64,000 bases of DNA from Chrysophaeum taylorii (Eukaryota; Sar; Pelagophyceae; Pelagomonadales; Pelagomonadaceae): the NCBI GenBank assembly GCA_029834535.1, contig JAQMWT010000564.1:62001-126000 (forward strand), written 5' to 3'. This document shows, piece after piece, positions 32,013 through 46,640 of this stretch. A program made the position numbers and the translations under genes. Numbering within the stretch: position 1 is the first letter of the stretch; each line of letters starts with the position of its first letter. A model generated the notes under the pieces. That model saw only the letters and a program-made list of their open reading frames with translations, did not search any database and had not been told where the DNA came from.

Positions 32013-34483
32013 ATACCAGCATCTTTTTCTCGGGACGCCCGGGACGTATGGTGTAGAACAGACAGTCAGCTGACAGAAGTGGATCGGACTGTGATGCCCA
32101 GAGCATGACACACGTCCCTCAGTCGTCGTCCACATTCACATCAAGTCCCCGACACTTGAAATGGCCGCGCACGGGGGCAGGCTGACCGATGTTTGCGCTG
32201 GCTCGGGACCTCCAAGCTCTCTTCGCTCTTAAGGAGCGACGATGGACACGTCGACGAGACGTGCCAAACCCAAAAAGAGCCCACTTACTCGCCTCGCACA
32301 CGACTGAACCCACCGATCAAAATCCGTAGGCGGGACCTAGTGTTCAAGGCACAACTTTGCAACATGGCAAGCGGTGTCGTCAGGCCGACTCGAGTCAGCA
32401 CACCGACGCTGGCCGCAAAAGTAGACGCCAGAATACGAGGCACAAAACATGCGTGTGCCATGCGCCTGCGTTGCGCGTGAAATCACAACGTCCGCGTTCT
32501 AATGGACAACATCGTAATCTCGCACACGAGCTGGGTGTACGACATTCTCGCGCAACTGATAGCCGACACCAAACACGATCCCACTAACGATGAGCGCAGC
32601 CATCTCGAATTCTTTTCGACTCGTTTCTGTCGCATAAGACATACCGCATAAAGCTCGAAGTCAACTAGAATGTTCATTGCTGACCGTGTCGAAGGCACGA
32701 GGAGCGATCACGGCACGTAGCCTCAAAAACGAGATACAAAACACCGAGGGGTATACGAGCTCGGAAACACGCCATGCCCCAGGGACCAACCCACCAGATT
32801 TGGAACAGCGAAGACACAACCCACCCACGAGACTCGCGCGAGCGGGCGAACACCCTCACTTTGTGGAAGTGTGCTACGTGTCCAAGCAGAAGGCTCGACC
32901 CACATCGCGACTAACCTACCCCCGATACAGCACTCGCCCTCGAGTTTATTTCGATTCATCGCCGCGATAAATTCCGCAGTGCGTCACAGGGGCACCTCGG
33001 GCGGAGTTGCGCTCACAACAAACATGCCACCAGTCGCATCGACACGAATCTCTTCGGGAGACAATATCGAGCTCGACGCGCGCAACTACCCGCGCGGCCA
33101 TCCCGCCAATATCCAACTCGCGCGGACACTGGCCACGGCGACAACTCGGTAACTGACCGCAGACGATACGCCAAACTAGCGTCCCACCGAAAGTGACCAG
33201 GCTTCAGTCGCCCTAAAAAATCCCACGATGACCAGACTTTCATGACCAGGAAATTCTCGCCGCACTTACTCGAGGCTTCCACATCGCTCGATCTTCACAT
33301 CACGACCCACGTCTTCGATGAGCACGATCGTGGCTACAACACAGGGAGCGCGACCTTTAGACCTGGAGACACCACCACCATCCGTGTATCAACGCACGCG
33401 CCGCATTGACTCCGAGAAACCCACAAGATCTCGTCGAATCACCGCGGAGGTGCATGAGGGTCGAGCTACGATTCACCCCGTGATCGCACGCCACCTCGTT
33501 TCGTAGTGCGCAAACACGGCTTCCAAGAAACACGCGATGTCCCCTCTGGCAGATGCGTGCCGCTTTTCGTCTCAAGTTTTGCTCTTTATGGCTCGAGAGA
33601 CAAGGTGGCCAAGACGCAGGCAGCCGGCATCACGAGGAATGCCCATGGCGCGGCTTGCACCAAGACTCCACAACGTGCCGTGAACGTGTTTCTCGGTGTT
33701 GCCATCCTATGCGAGGACACCACGTGCTGCCACTATCGGAACCCGCGTGCGCCAATTCCGGTGCATTTGGGGCCAGTTTGTTGCCACGCCCAAAGAAGCC
33801 GGCACGCACGAAGTTCCATTTGTGGCACCACCATCACCAGTTAGTTCATTATAAAGCAGAGTTCGGCTTAGTCCCGCTAGAACGGGGAAGGGTGCGTGGC
33901 GTGATCTGCCCCCAAGTCTTTTCCAAAACAACGTAACCATGCCTACAAGCTGCCTCCGCGCCATGACATAATTTCCCCCTTTGAGGCTACCGACATCCAC
34001 GACACCACTCACTGTGCCAGTATTTCCGCGCCAACTTTGCCCTGCGAGCTCAGATTCGTCGCCGCGCCGATTCTCGTCGTTGCCACGCACTATTTTACCC
34101 ACCGCGTGAGTCGTGAATGCCATATCAGTCGTCATCGTGGCGCTCGCACTGGCTATTTCGAAATTTCCGCGCGTCGCCAGCGTCCAGCGCACTTTGACGT
34201 TGCCATTTCTTTACGTGAGTCGACGTGTAGACCCCGCCGATAGAACCCAAAGTCAAAAGAACACGACGTCGCATATCGTCAATACTCTCGTGTCCATTCC
34301 CGTGGTTGTTGCGAACGCAAGTTCGACGTATCCAACACCTGGGAAGACTATGTTACCACAAACTACGTGGTCTTGGATCGCTGCCGACGTTTGATAACCC
34401 ACGCAACCCTCTGTGATACTGGAGTGGAAGTGCGCCGCATCGTCTACGTGTGGTTCCCGCGAGATCTCTAGCCAGAGTGGGCC
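32013..34483 (-). pseudogene. Unit 2 KR and DH remnants
   Basis: Copy of 27150-29621 shifted by about 4862. The DH motif HVVCGNIVFP lies near 34315-34370, with the same downstream TGA. KR traces are as in unit 1. One minus-strand frame of 161 residues (33707-34192) includes FEIASASATM and the THAVGKIV part of the DH. Confidence 0.6.
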
Positions 34484-36814
34484 CTATACACCCGCACAAG
34501 CGTACAAAGAACCACGGAACAGCGATAACGCTCTGCGTTCCGGCAGCAAGCTGACAAAGCGGATCCCGACGAGGCCAAATTGGGCGTGAGCAATCGTACC
34601 ACTGAATCCGAATGAGCTTAAACGTGCACAAAAACCGCACCTCGTGTCCTCGAGCGTGGTGCCTGCTGTCAGCTCAATCGGCATACGAAACGGGTACTCG
34701 TCTTTCTTTTCGGTTTTGGCTGTGACGTGGGAGACCAAATGTGCATTTAGCCTCCGTAACAGCGCATTTCGAGCGACAGATGCGCAAGACATCTACACGG
34801 CCACGATCGACCAAAGACCCGAAGCTGCAGCGGCCGCCTCGAGATGGCCGACGTTGGCCTTGATAGAGGCTGAACCCACCGCTGCTCCCGCATCCCTGCC
34901 ATTACAGTGACCGCCGTGGCACAGCGCCGCGACTGCCGCACCCACTTCTATGGGGTCACCCAGCGCCGTTCCGGTACCGTGAGCTTCCAAAGCCTCGCTC
35001 CTTCCTCCGCAACTCATCCTCACTGACGCTAGTAACCGTCGCTGCGACGTCCCGTTCGGTGCCGTGAGGCTCGCACTCGGACCGTCCTGCTGGACTGCGG
35101 AATCCAGGAGATTACGAGAGCCACCCCACCTCTCGCTCCTACTTTCCGGTTCGTACACGAAAGCGCCACAGCCCTCGGAGCGGCAGTAACCGTCGGCGTC
35201 GCGATCAAAAGTGTGGCAGCGGCCACAGACGGACAGCATACCGGCTGTGGCAAAAGAACGTGTCACCACCCAAACTAGCAGGCCTGCTCCGACAGCCAGC
35301 GCGCGCTCACACTCTTGGCATGAGAGTGCCTTCGTGGCTAGATGCATGGCCACGAGAGAGGACGAGCAAGCTGTGTCCAAGGAGAGGCATGGACCCGTGA
35401 GACCTAGACAGTACGAGACGCGACCTGAGGCGACCGAAAGCGCACTCGAAGTTCCGGTGTAGATGCTCAAACCTTGGCGGGTGGCGCGTCTCACGTAGAC
35501 ACTGGCTCTCGTATCCCCCGTCACATCGTCCATCATATTCCCACTTAAGCCCACGTAGACGCCCATAGGGGCCTTCACGAGAGAGCTGCGAACCAAGTCA
35601 AAAAGCTCGTCACAACTAGCCTGGATGGCGACACAGCTGGATTCCAAGATAAGCGCCATCTGAGGATCCATCGCTCGAGCCTCCATGGACGAAATGCCAA
35701 AAGCCAGCGTATCGAATTCCACTCGTACTCGAGTAAACGCTCCGTACGATGCCGCGAGGGGCAGCGTCTCGTGCGAGGCAACCGAATGGCTCCACCGTGT
35801 TATCGGCGTGCGATTGGCGGCTGCGTGTCCTCCGGAAACAACCCCGCAAAGAGCGCGATCGTTGGCCACCCTTCCGGGCAATTCGCAGCTCGCGCCGCGC
35901 ATCACCATTGTCCGTTTTGGTGTCCATGCTGTGTTTGTGGTACGTGTTACGCCATCCGGAAACGGCGCTTCGTCCACCGACGGAGGTCTCAAGACCCCGG
36001 GCTGCGAGGATCCCGGTGTCCTTAACGTTCCCACGAACTGCCCGACGCAGTTAATTGTAGGATGATCGAAAAGCAGCGTTGCGGGTAGTGTCAACCCGGT
36101 CTTTTCGCCCAGTAAACGCGTAAACTCCGTCACCGCGATCGAGTCGAGGCCCACGGACATTAGAGGCATGTCGGCAGCCACGTTGGTGCCGAGAAGCTCG
36201 CGTACCGTCGACATTACTACGACGCGACCCATCTCCACTCCCGTACTATGCATATCGCGGTGGACCGGCGGCTCAACAAACGAGCTAGGATGCTCACCGT
36301 GGTACGTCTCGCTTTCTCGGGGGAACCGAGACCCATGCTGGCCTCTGCCCACATCGTGACCGAAAGATTCCAAGAACGACGCCACCCCCGACAGCGACAG
36401 ATGGTCGAAGAACATCGTGCTTGGCATATCAACTCCGATCTGCTCTCCTCGCGTTCGTGAGAGCTCTGTTTCACGCATCGAGTCCACACCAGCTGACACG
36501 AGCGGTGCAGTCATGGCGATCGACTTCCCAAGGAACTCCGATACGCACGATGCCAAAACACGGGTTATATCTTTCGAGGTCCCCAATGCTGGCGTTCCGC
36601 GACTTCGATTCGCGACTATAGTTTTGGTAGTCTCCGCAAGTCGCTCGACCGATTGCTCTCGATGTCGTCCTACTTCAGATTCTATCGACATGAACGTGCC
36701 ACGCCTCTCGACGTCCCCTATCGAGACAAACCTCGACAGCACGCGTATCGTTCCGCCAAGAGGACGATAGCTGCAGTCCTTGAGGTGCTGTACCGTGCGC
36801 ACAAGATCACCCAC
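34484..36814 (-). pseudogene. Unit 2/3 PKS: ACP-ACP-KS, interrupted by the shared TAG
   Basis: 673-residue frame 34793-36814 plus the in-frame KS tail 34484-34792, separated by the same TAG. It differs from the neighbouring unit at only a few residues (for example LATKAL for LATTAL, and VRVEFDTL for ARVEFDML). All KS catalytic residues and both ACP serines are kept. Confidence 0.8.
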
Positions 36815-36874
36815 ACCGTGGCTTCTACTCTACGTTGATACCGAAACCGCAGTGAATCGCGAATCGACCGTTGC

Positions 36875-39346
36875 ATACCAGCATCTTTTTCTCGGGACGC
36901 CCGGGACGTATGGTGTAGAACAGACAGTCAGCTGACAGAAGTGGATCGGACTGTGATGCCCAGAGCATGACACACGTCCCTCAGTCGTCGTCCACATTCA
37001 CATCAAGTCCCCGACACTTGAAATGGCCGCGCACGGGGGCAGGCTGACCGATGTTTGCGCTGGCTCGGGACCTCCAAGCTCTCTTCGCTCTTAAGGAGCG
37101 ACGATGGACACGTCGACGAGACGTGCCAAACCCAAAAAAGAGCCCACTTACTCGCCTCGCACACGACTGAACCCACCGATCAAAATCCGTAGGCGGGACC
37201 TAGTGTTCAAGGCACAACTTTGCAACATGGCAAGCGGTGTCGTCAGGCCGACTCGAGTCAGCACACCGACGCTGGCCGCAAAAGTAGACGCCAGAATACG
37301 AGGCACAAAACATGCGTGTGCCATGCGCCTGCGTTGCGCGTGAAATCACAACGTCCGCGTTCTAATGGACAACATCGTAATCTCGCACACGAGCTGGGTG
37401 TACGACATTCTCGCGCAACTGATAGCCGACACCAAACACGATCCCACTAACGATGAGCGCAGCCATCTCGAATTCTTTTCGACTCGTTTCTGTCGCATAA
37501 GACATACCGCATAAAGCTCGAAGTCAACTAGAATGTTCATTGCTGACCGTGTCGAAGGCACGAGGAGCGATCACGGCACGTAGCCTCAAAAACGAGATAC
37601 AAAACACCGAGGGGTATACGAGCTCGGAAACACGCCATGCCCCAGGGACCAACCCACCAGATTTGGAACAGCGAAGACACAACCCACCCACGAGACTCGC
37701 GCGAGCGGGCGAACACCCTCACTTTGTGGAAGTGTGCTACGTGTCCAAGCAGAAGGCTCGACCCACATCGCGACTAACCTACCCCCGATACAGCACTCGC
37801 CCTCGAGTTTATTTCGATTCATCGCCGCGATAAATTCCGCAGTGCGTCACAGGGGCACCTCGGGCGGAGTTGCGCTCACAACAAACATGCCACCAGTCGC
37901 ATCGACACGAATCTCTTCGGGAGACAATATCGAGCTCGACGCGCGCAACTACCCGCGCGGCCATCCCGCCAATATCCAACTCGCGCGGACACTGGCCACG
38001 GCGACAACTCGGTAACTGACCGCAGACGATACGCCAAACTAGCGTCCCACCGAAAGTGACCAGGCTTCAGTCGCCCTAAAAAATCCCACGATGACCAGAC
38101 TTTCATGACCAGGAAATTCTCGCCGCACTTACTCGAGGCTTCCACATCGCTCGATCTTCACATCACGACCCACGTCTTCGATGAGCACGATCGTGGCTAC
38201 AACACAGGGAGCGCGACCTTTAGACCTGGAGACACCACCACCATCCGTGTATCAACGCACGCGCCGCATTGACTCCGAGAAACCCACAAGATCTCGTCGA
38301 ATCACCGCGGAGGTGCATGAGGGTCGAGCTACGATTCACCCCGTGATCGCACGCCACCTCGTTTCGTAGTGCGCAAACACGGCTTCCAAGAAACACGCGA
38401 TGTCCCCTCTGGCAGATGCGTGCCGCTTTTCGTCTCAAGTTTTGCTCTTTATGGCTCGAGAGACAAGGTGGCCAAGACGCAGGCAGCCGGCATCACGAGG
38501 AATGCCCATGGCGCGGCTTGCACCAAGACTCCACAACGTGCCGTGAACGTGTTTCTCGGTGTTGCCATCCTATGCGAGGACACCACGTGCTGCCACTATC
38601 GGAACCCGCGTGCGCCAATTCCGGTGCATTTGGGGCCAGTTTGTTGCCACGCCCAAAGAAGCCGGCACGCACGAAGTTCCATTTGTGGCACCACCATCAC
38701 CAGTTAGTTCATTATAAAGCAGAGTTCGGCTTAGTCCCGCTAGAACGGGGAAGGGTGCGTGGCGTGATCTGCCCCCAAGTCTTTTCCAAAACAACGTAAC
38801 CATGCCTACAAGCTGCCTCCGCGCCATGACATAATTTCCCCCTTTGAGGCTACCGACATCCACGACACCACTCACTGTGCCAGTATTTCCGCGACAACTT
38901 TGCTCTGCGAGCTCAGATTCGTCGCCGCGCCGATTCTCGTCGTTGCCACGCACTATTTTACCCACCGCGTGAGTCGTGAATGCCATATCAGTCGTCATCG
39001 TGGCGCTCGCACTGGCTATTTCGAAATTTCCGCGCGTCGCCAGCGTCCAGCGCACTTTGATGTTGCCATTTCTTTACGTGAGTCGACGTGTAGACCCCGC
39101 CGATAGAACCCAAAGTCAAAAGAACACGACGTCGCATATCGTCAATACTCTCGTGTCCATTCCCGTGGTTGTTGCGAACGCAAGTTCGACGTATCCAACA
39201 CCTGGGAAGACTATGTTACCACAAACTACGTGGTCTTGGATCGCTGCCGACGTTTGATAACCCACGCAACCCTCTGTGATACTGGAGTGGAAGTGCGCCG
39301 CATCGTCTACGTGTGGTTCCCGCGAGATCTCTAGCCAGAGTGGGCC
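36875..39346 (-). pseudogene. Unit 3 KR and DH remnants
   Basis: Copy of the same segment; the DH motif lies near 39178-39233. The 161-residue frame 38570-39055 repeats the DH part. The stops seen in the other units are shared. Confidence 0.6.
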
Positions 39347-41674
39347 CTATACACCCGCACAAGCGTACAAAGAACCACGGAACAGCGATAACGCTCTGCG
39401 TTCCGGCAGCAAGCTGACAAAGCGAATCCCGACGAGGCCAAATTGGGCGTGAGCAATCGTACCACTGAATCCGAATGAGCTTAAACGTGCACAAAAACCG
39501 CACCTCGTGTCCTCGAGCGTGGTGCCTGCTGTCAGCTCAATCGGCATACGAAACGGGTACTCGTCTTTCTTTTCGGTTTATGCCGTGACGTGGGAGACCA
39601 AATGTGCATTTAGCCTCCGTAACAGCGCATTTCGAGCGACAGATGCGCAAGACATCTACACGGCCACGATCGACCAAAGACCCGAAGCTGCAGCGGCCGC
39701 CTCGAGATGGCCGACGTTGGCCTTGATAGAGGCTGAACCCACCGCTGCTCCCGCATCCCTGCCATTACAGTGACCGCCGTGGCACAGCGCCGCGACTGCC
39801 GCACCCACTTCTATGGGGTCACCCAGCGCCGTTCCGGTACCGTGAGCTTCCAAAGCCTCGCTCCTTCCTCCGCAACTCATCCTCACTGACGCTAGTAACC
39901 GTCGCTGCGACGTCCCGTTCGGTGCCGTGAGGCTCGCACTCGGACCGTCCTGCTGGACTGCGGAATCCAGGAGATTACGAGAGCCACCCCACCTCTCGCT
40001 CCTACTTTCCGGTTCGTACACGAAAGCGCCACAGCCCTCGGAGCGGCAGTAACCGTCGGCGTCGCGATCAAAAGTGTGGCAGCGGCCACAGACGGACAGC
40101 ATACCGGCTGTGGCAAAAGAACGTGTCACCACCCAAACTAGCAGGCCTGCTCCGACAGCCAGCGCGCGCTCACACTCTTGGCATGAGAGTGCCGTCGTGG
40201 CTAGATGCATGGCCACGAGAGAGGACGAGCAAGCTGTGTCCAAGGAGAGGCATGGACCCGTGAGACCTAGACAGTACGAGACGCGACCTGAGGCGACCGA
40301 AAGCGCACTCGAAGTTCCGGTGTAGATGCTCAAACCTTGGCGGGTGGCGCGTCTCACGTAGACACTGGCTCTCGTATCCCCCGTCACATCGTCCATCATA
40401 TTCCCACTTAAGCCCACGTAGACGCCCATAGGGGCCTTCACGAGAGAGCTGCGAACCAAGTCAAAAAGCTCGTCACAACTAGCCTGGATGGCGACACAGC
40501 TGGATTCCAAGATAAGCGCCATCTGAGGATCCATCGCTCGAGCCTCCATGGACGAAATGCCAAAAGCCAGCGTATCGAATTCCACTCGTGCTCGAGTAAA
40601 CGCTCCGTACGATGCCGCGAGGGGCAGCGTCTCGTGCGAGGCAACCGAATGGCTCCACCGTGTTATCGGCGTGCGATTGGCGGCTGCGTGTCCTCCGGAA
40701 ACAACCCCGCAAAGAGCGCGATCGTTGGCCACCCTTCCGGGCAATTCGCAGCTCGCGCCGCGCATCACCATTGTCCGTTTTGGTGTCCATGCTGTGTTTG
40801 TGGTACGTGTTACGCCACCCGGCGACGGCGCTTCCACCGACGGAGGTCTCAAGACCCCGGGCTGCGAGGATCCCGGTGTCCTTAACGTTCCCACGAACTG
40901 CCCGACGCAGTTAATTGTAGGATGATCGAAAAGCAGCGTTGCGGGTAGTGTCAACCCGGTCTTTTCGCCCAGTAAACGCGTAAACTCCGTCACCGCGATC
41001 GAGTCGAGGCCCACGGACATTAGAGGCATGTCGGCAGCCACGTTGGTGCCGAGAAGCTCGCGTACCGTCGACATTACTACGACGCGACCCATCTCCACTC
41101 CCGTACTATGCATATCGCGGTGGACCGGCGGCTCAACAAACGAGCTAGGATGCTCACCGTGGTACGTCTCGCTTTCTCGGGGGAACCGAGACCCATGCTG
41201 GCCTCTGCCCACATCGTGACCGAAAGATTCCAAGAACGACGCCACCCCCGACAGCGACAGATGGTCGAAGAACATCGTGCTTGGCATATCAACTCCGATC
41301 TGCTCTCCTCGCGTTCGTGAGAGCTCTGTTTCACGCATCGAGTCCACACCAGCTGACACGAGCGGTGCAGTCATGGCGATCGACTTCCCAAGGAACTCCG
41401 ATACGCACGATGCCAAAACACGGGTTATATCTTTCGAGGTCCCCAATGCTGGCGTTCCGCGACTTCGATTCGCGACTACAGTTTTGGTAGTCTCCGCAAG
41501 TCGCTCGACCGATTGCTCTCGATGTCGTCCTACTTCAGATTCTATCGACATGAACGTGCCACGCCTCTCGACGTCCCCTATCGAGACAAACCTCGACAGC
41601 ACGCGTATCGTTCCGCCAAGAGGACGGTAGCTGCAGTCCTTGAGGTGCTGTACCGTGCGCACAAGATCACCCAC
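39347..41674 (-). pseudogene. Unit 3/4 PKS: ACP-ACP-KS, interrupted by the shared TAG
   Basis: 672-residue frame 39656-41674 and KS tail 39347-39655, with TAG between them. One codon is absent relative to its neighbours near 40830, keeping frame. KS Cys and both His residues and the ACP serines are intact. Confidence 0.8.
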
Positions 41675-41734
41675 ACCGTGGCTTCTACTCTACGTTGATA
41701 CCGAAACCGCAGTGAATCGCGAATCGACCGTTGC

Positions 41735-44202
41735 ATACCAGCATCTTTTCTCGGGACGCCCGGGACGTATGGTGTAGAACAGACAGTCAGCTGACAGAAG
41801 TGGATCGGACTGTGATGCCCAGAGCATGACACACGTCCCTCAGTCGTCGTCCACATTCACATCAAGTCCCCGACACTTGAAATGGCCGCGCACGGGGCAG
41901 GCTGACCGATGTTTGCGCTGGCTCGGGACCTCCAAGCTCTCTTCGCTCTTAAGGAGCGACGATGGACACGTCGACGAGACGTGCCAAACCCAAAAAGAGC
42001 CCACTTACTCGCCTCGCACACGACTGAACCCACCGATCAAAATCCGTAGGCGGGACCTAGTGTTCAAGGCACAACTTTGCAACATGGCAAGCGGTGTCGT
42101 CAGGCCGACTCGAGTCAGCACACCGACGCTGGCCGCAAAAGTAGACGCCAGAATACGAGGCACAAAACATGCGTGTGCCATGCGCCTGCGTTGCGCGTGA
42201 AATCACAACGTCCGCGTTCTAATGGACAACATCGTAATCTCGCACACGAGCTGGGTGTACGACATTCTCGCGCAACTGATAGCCGACACCAAACACGATC
42301 CCACTAACGATGAGCGCAGCCATCTCGAATTCTTTTCGACTCGTTTCTGTCGCATAAGACATACCGCATAAAGCTCGAAGTCAACTAGAATGTTCATTGC
42401 TGACCGTGTCGAAGGCACGAGGAGCGATCACGGCACGTAGCCTCAAAAACGAGATACAAAACACCGAGGGGTATACGAGCTCGGAAACACGCCATGCCCC
42501 AGGGACCAACCCACCAGATTTGGAACAGCGAAGACACAACCCACCCACGAGACTCGCGCGAGCGGGCGAACACCCTCACTTTGTGGAAGTGTGCTACGTG
42601 TCCAAGCAGAAGGCTCGACCCACATCGCGACTAACCTACCCCCGATACAGCACTCGCCCTCGAGTTTATTTCGATTCATCGCCGCGATAAATTCCGCAGT
42701 GCGTCACAGGGGCACCTCGGGCGGAGTTGCGCTCACAACAAACATGCCACCAGTCGCATCGACACGAATCTCTTCGGGAGACAATATCGAGCTCGACGCG
42801 CGCAACTACCCGCGCGGCCATCCCGCCAATATCCAACTCGCGCGGACACTGGCCACGGCGACAACTCGGTAACTGACCGCAGACGATACGCCAAACTAGC
42901 GTCCCACCGAAAGTGACCAGGCTTCAGTCGCCCTAAAAATCCCACGATGACCAGACTTTCATGACCAGGAAATTCTCGCCGCACTTACTCGAGGCTTCCA
43001 CATCGCTCGATCTTCACATCACGACCCACGTCTTCGATGAGCACGATCGTGGCTACAACACAGGGAGCGCGACCTTTAGACCTGGAGACACCACCACCAT
43101 CCGTGTATCAACGCACGCGCCGCATTGACTCCGAGAAACCCACAAGATCTCGTCGAATCACCGCGGAGGTGCATGAGGGTCGAGCTACGATTCACCCCGT
43201 GATCGCACGCCACCTCGTTTCGTAGTGCGCAAACACGGCTTCCAAGAAACACGCGATGTCCCCTCTGGCAGATGCGTGCCGCTTTTCGTCTCAAGTTTTG
43301 CTCTTTATGGCTCGAGAGACAAGGTGGCCAAGACGCAGGCAGCCGGCATCACGAGGAATGCCCATGGCGCGGCTTGCACCAAGACTCCACAACGTGCCGT
43401 GAACGTGTTTCTCGGTGTTGCCATCCTATGCGAGGACACCACGTGCTGCCACTATCGGAACCCGCGTGCGCCAATTCCGGTGCATTTGGGGCCAGTTTGT
43501 TGCCACGCCCAAAGAAGCCGGCACGCACGAAGTTCCATTTGTGGCACCACCATCACCAGTTAGTTCATTATAAAGCAGAGTTCGGCTTAGTCCCGCTAGA
43601 ACGGGGAAGGGTGCGTGGCGTGATCTGCCCCCAAGTCTTTTCCAAAACAACGTAACCATGCCTACAAGCTGCCTCCGCGCCATGACATATTTCCCCCCTT
43701 TGAGGCTACCGACATCCACGACACCACTCACTGTGCCAGTATTTCCGCGACAACTTTGCTCTGCGAGCTCAGATTCGTCGCCGCGCCGATTCTCGTCGTT
43801 GCCACGCACTATTTTACCCACCGCGTGAGTCGTGAATGCCATATCAGTCGTCATCGTGGCGCTCGCACTGGCTATTTCGAAATTTCCGCGCGTCGCCAGC
43901 GTCCAGCGCACTTTGACGTTGCCATTTCTTTACGTGAGTCGACGTGTAGACCCCGCCGATAGAACCCAAAGTCAAAAGAACACGACGTCGCATATCGTCA
44001 ATACTCTCGTGTCCATTCCCGTGGTTGTTGCGAACGCAAGTTCGACGTATCCAACACCTGGGAAGACTATGTTACCACAAACTACGTGGTCTTGGATCGC
44101 TGCCGACGTTTGATAACCCACGCAACCCTCTGTGATACTGGAGTGGAAGTGCGCCGCATCGTCTACGTGTGGTTCCCGCGAGATCTCTAGCCAGAGTGGG
44201 CC
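41735..44202 (-). pseudogene. Unit 4 KR and DH remnants
   Basis: Copy of the same segment. Single-base length differences in homopolymers relative to units 1-3 (for example C runs near 41890 and 43690, and an A run near 42935) change local frames. The KR-like reading GQPAPCAAISSVGDLM is seen here because of one such difference. The DH motif lies near 44035-44090. Confidence 0.55.
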
Positions 44203-46640
44203 CTATACACCCGCACAAGCGTACAAAGAACCACGGAACAGCGATAACGCTCTGCGTTCCGGCAGCAAGCTGACAAAGCGGATCCCGACGAGGCCAAATT
44301 GGGCGTGAGCAATCGTACCACTGAATCCGAATGAGCTTAAACGTGCACAAAAACCGCACCTCGTGTCCTCGAGCGTGGTGCCTGCTGTCAGCTCAATCGG
44401 CATACGAAACGGGTACTCGTCTTTCTTTTCGGTTTTGGCTGTGACGTGGGAGACCAAATGTGCATTTAGCCTCCGTAACAGCGCATTTCGAGCGACAGAT
44501 GCGCAAGACATCTACACGGCCACGATCGACCAAAGACCCGAAGCTGCAGCGGCCGCCTCGAGATGGCCGACGTTGGCCTTGATAGAGGCTGAACCCACCG
44601 CTGCTCCCGCATCCCTGCCATTACAGTGACCGCCGTGGCACAGCGCCGCGACTGCCGCACCCACTTCTATGGGGTCACCCAGCGCCGTTCCGGTACCGTG
44701 AGCTTCCAAAGCCTCGCTCCTTCCTCCGCAACTCATCCTCACTGACGCTAGTAACCGTCGCTGCGACGTCCCGTTCGGTGCCGTGAGGCTCGCACTCGGA
44801 CCGTCCTGCTGGACTGCGGAATCCAGGAGATTACGAGAGCCACCCCACCTCTCGCTCCTACTTTCCGGTTCGTACACGAAAGCGCCACAGCCCTCGGAGC
44901 GGCAGTAACCGTCGGCGTCGCGATCAAAAGTGTGGCAGCGGCCACAGACGGACAGCATACCGGCTGTGGCAAAGAACGTGTCACCACCCAAACTAGCAGG
45001 CCTGCTCCGACAGCCAGCGCGCGCTCACACTCTTGGCATGAGAGTGCCGTCGTGGCTAGATGCATGGCCACGAGAGAGGACGAGCAAGCTGTGTCCAAGG
45101 AGAGGCATGGACCCGTGAGACCTAGACAGTACGAGACGCGACCTGAGGCGACCGAAAGCGCACTCGAAGTTCCGGTGTAGATGCTCAAACCTTGGCGGGT
45201 GGCGCGTCTCACGTAGACACTGGCTCTCGTATCCCCGTCACATCGTCCATCATATTCCCACTTAAGCCCACGTAGACGCCCATAGGGGCCTTCACGAGAG
45301 AGCTGCGAACCAAGTCAACAAGCTCGTCACAACTAGCCTGGATGGCGACACAGCTGGATTCCAAGATAAGCGCCATCTGAGGATCCATCGCACGAGCCTC
45401 CATGGACGAAATGCCAAAAGCCAGCATATCGAATTCCACTCGTGCTCGAGTAAACGCTCCGTACGATGCCGCGAGGGGCAGCGTCTCGTGCGAGGCAACC
45501 GAATGGCTCCACCGTGTTATCGGCGTGCGATTGGCGGCTGCGTGTCCTCCGGAAACAACCCGCAAAGAGCGCGATCGTTGGCCACCCTTCCGGGCAATTC
45601 GCAGCTCGCGCCGGCATCACCATTGTCCGTTTTGGTGTCCATGCTGTGTTTGTGATACGTGTTACGCCATCGGAGACGGCGCTTCGTCCACCGACGGAGT
45701 CTCAAGACCCCGGGCTGCGAGGATCCCGGTGTCCCGTTCCCACGAACTGCCCGACGCAGTTAATTGTAGGATGATCGAAAAGCAGCGTTGCGGGTAGTGT
45801 CAACCCGGTCTTTTCGCCCAGTAAACGCGTAAACTCCGTCACCGCGATCGAGTCGAGGCCCACGGACATTAGAGGCATGTCGGCAGCCACGTTGGTGCCG
45901 AGAAGCTCGCGTACCGTCGACATTACTACGACGCGACCCATCTCCACTCCCGTACTACGCATATCGCGGCGGACCGGCGGCTCAACAAACGAGCTAGGAT
46001 GCTCACCGTGGTACGTCTCGCTTTCTCGGGGGAACCGAGACCCATGCTGGCCTCTGCCCACATCGTGACCGAAAGATTCCAAGAACGACGCCACCCCCGA
46101 CAGCGACAGATGGTCGAAGAACATCGTGCTTGGCATATCAACTCCGATCTGCTCTCCTCGCGTTCGTGAGAGCTCTGTTTCACGCATCGAGTCCACACCA
46201 GCTGACACGAGCGGTGCAGTCATGGCGATCGACTTCCCAAGGAACTCCGATACGCACGATGCCAAAACACGGGTTATATCTTTCGAGGTCCCCAATGCTG
46301 GCGTTCCGCGACTTCGATTCGCGACTATAGTTTTGGTAGTCTCCGCAAGTCGCTCGACCGATTGCTCTCGATGTCGTCCTACTTTAGATTCTATCGACAT
46401 GAACGTGCCACGCCTCTCGACGTCCCCTATCGAGACAAACCTCGACAGCACGCGTATCGTTCCGCCAAGAGGACGATAGCTGCAGTCCTTGAGGTGCTGT
46501 ACCGTGCGCACAAGATCACCCACACCGTGGCTTCTACGTTGATACCGAAACCGCAGTGAATCGCGAATCGACCGTTGCATACCAGCATCTTTCTCGGGAC
46601 GCCCGGGACGTATGGTGTAGAACAGACAGTCAGCTGACAA
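44203..46640 (-). pseudogene. Unit 4/5 PKS: ACP-ACP-KS, fragmented by short deletions
   Basis: The same domains as the other copies, spread over frames 44512-44991, 44748-45212, 45209-45565 and 45702-46640, with KS tail 44203-44511 after the shared TAG. The breaks coincide with 1-5-base deletions absent from units 1-3. In contrast, the frame across the KR-ACP1 linker (GMQRSIRDSLRFRYQRR into GDLVRTVQHLKD) is open only here, because this copy lacks 5 bases that carry a stop in the others. The ACP serines and KS residues remain readable. Confidence 0.75.
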
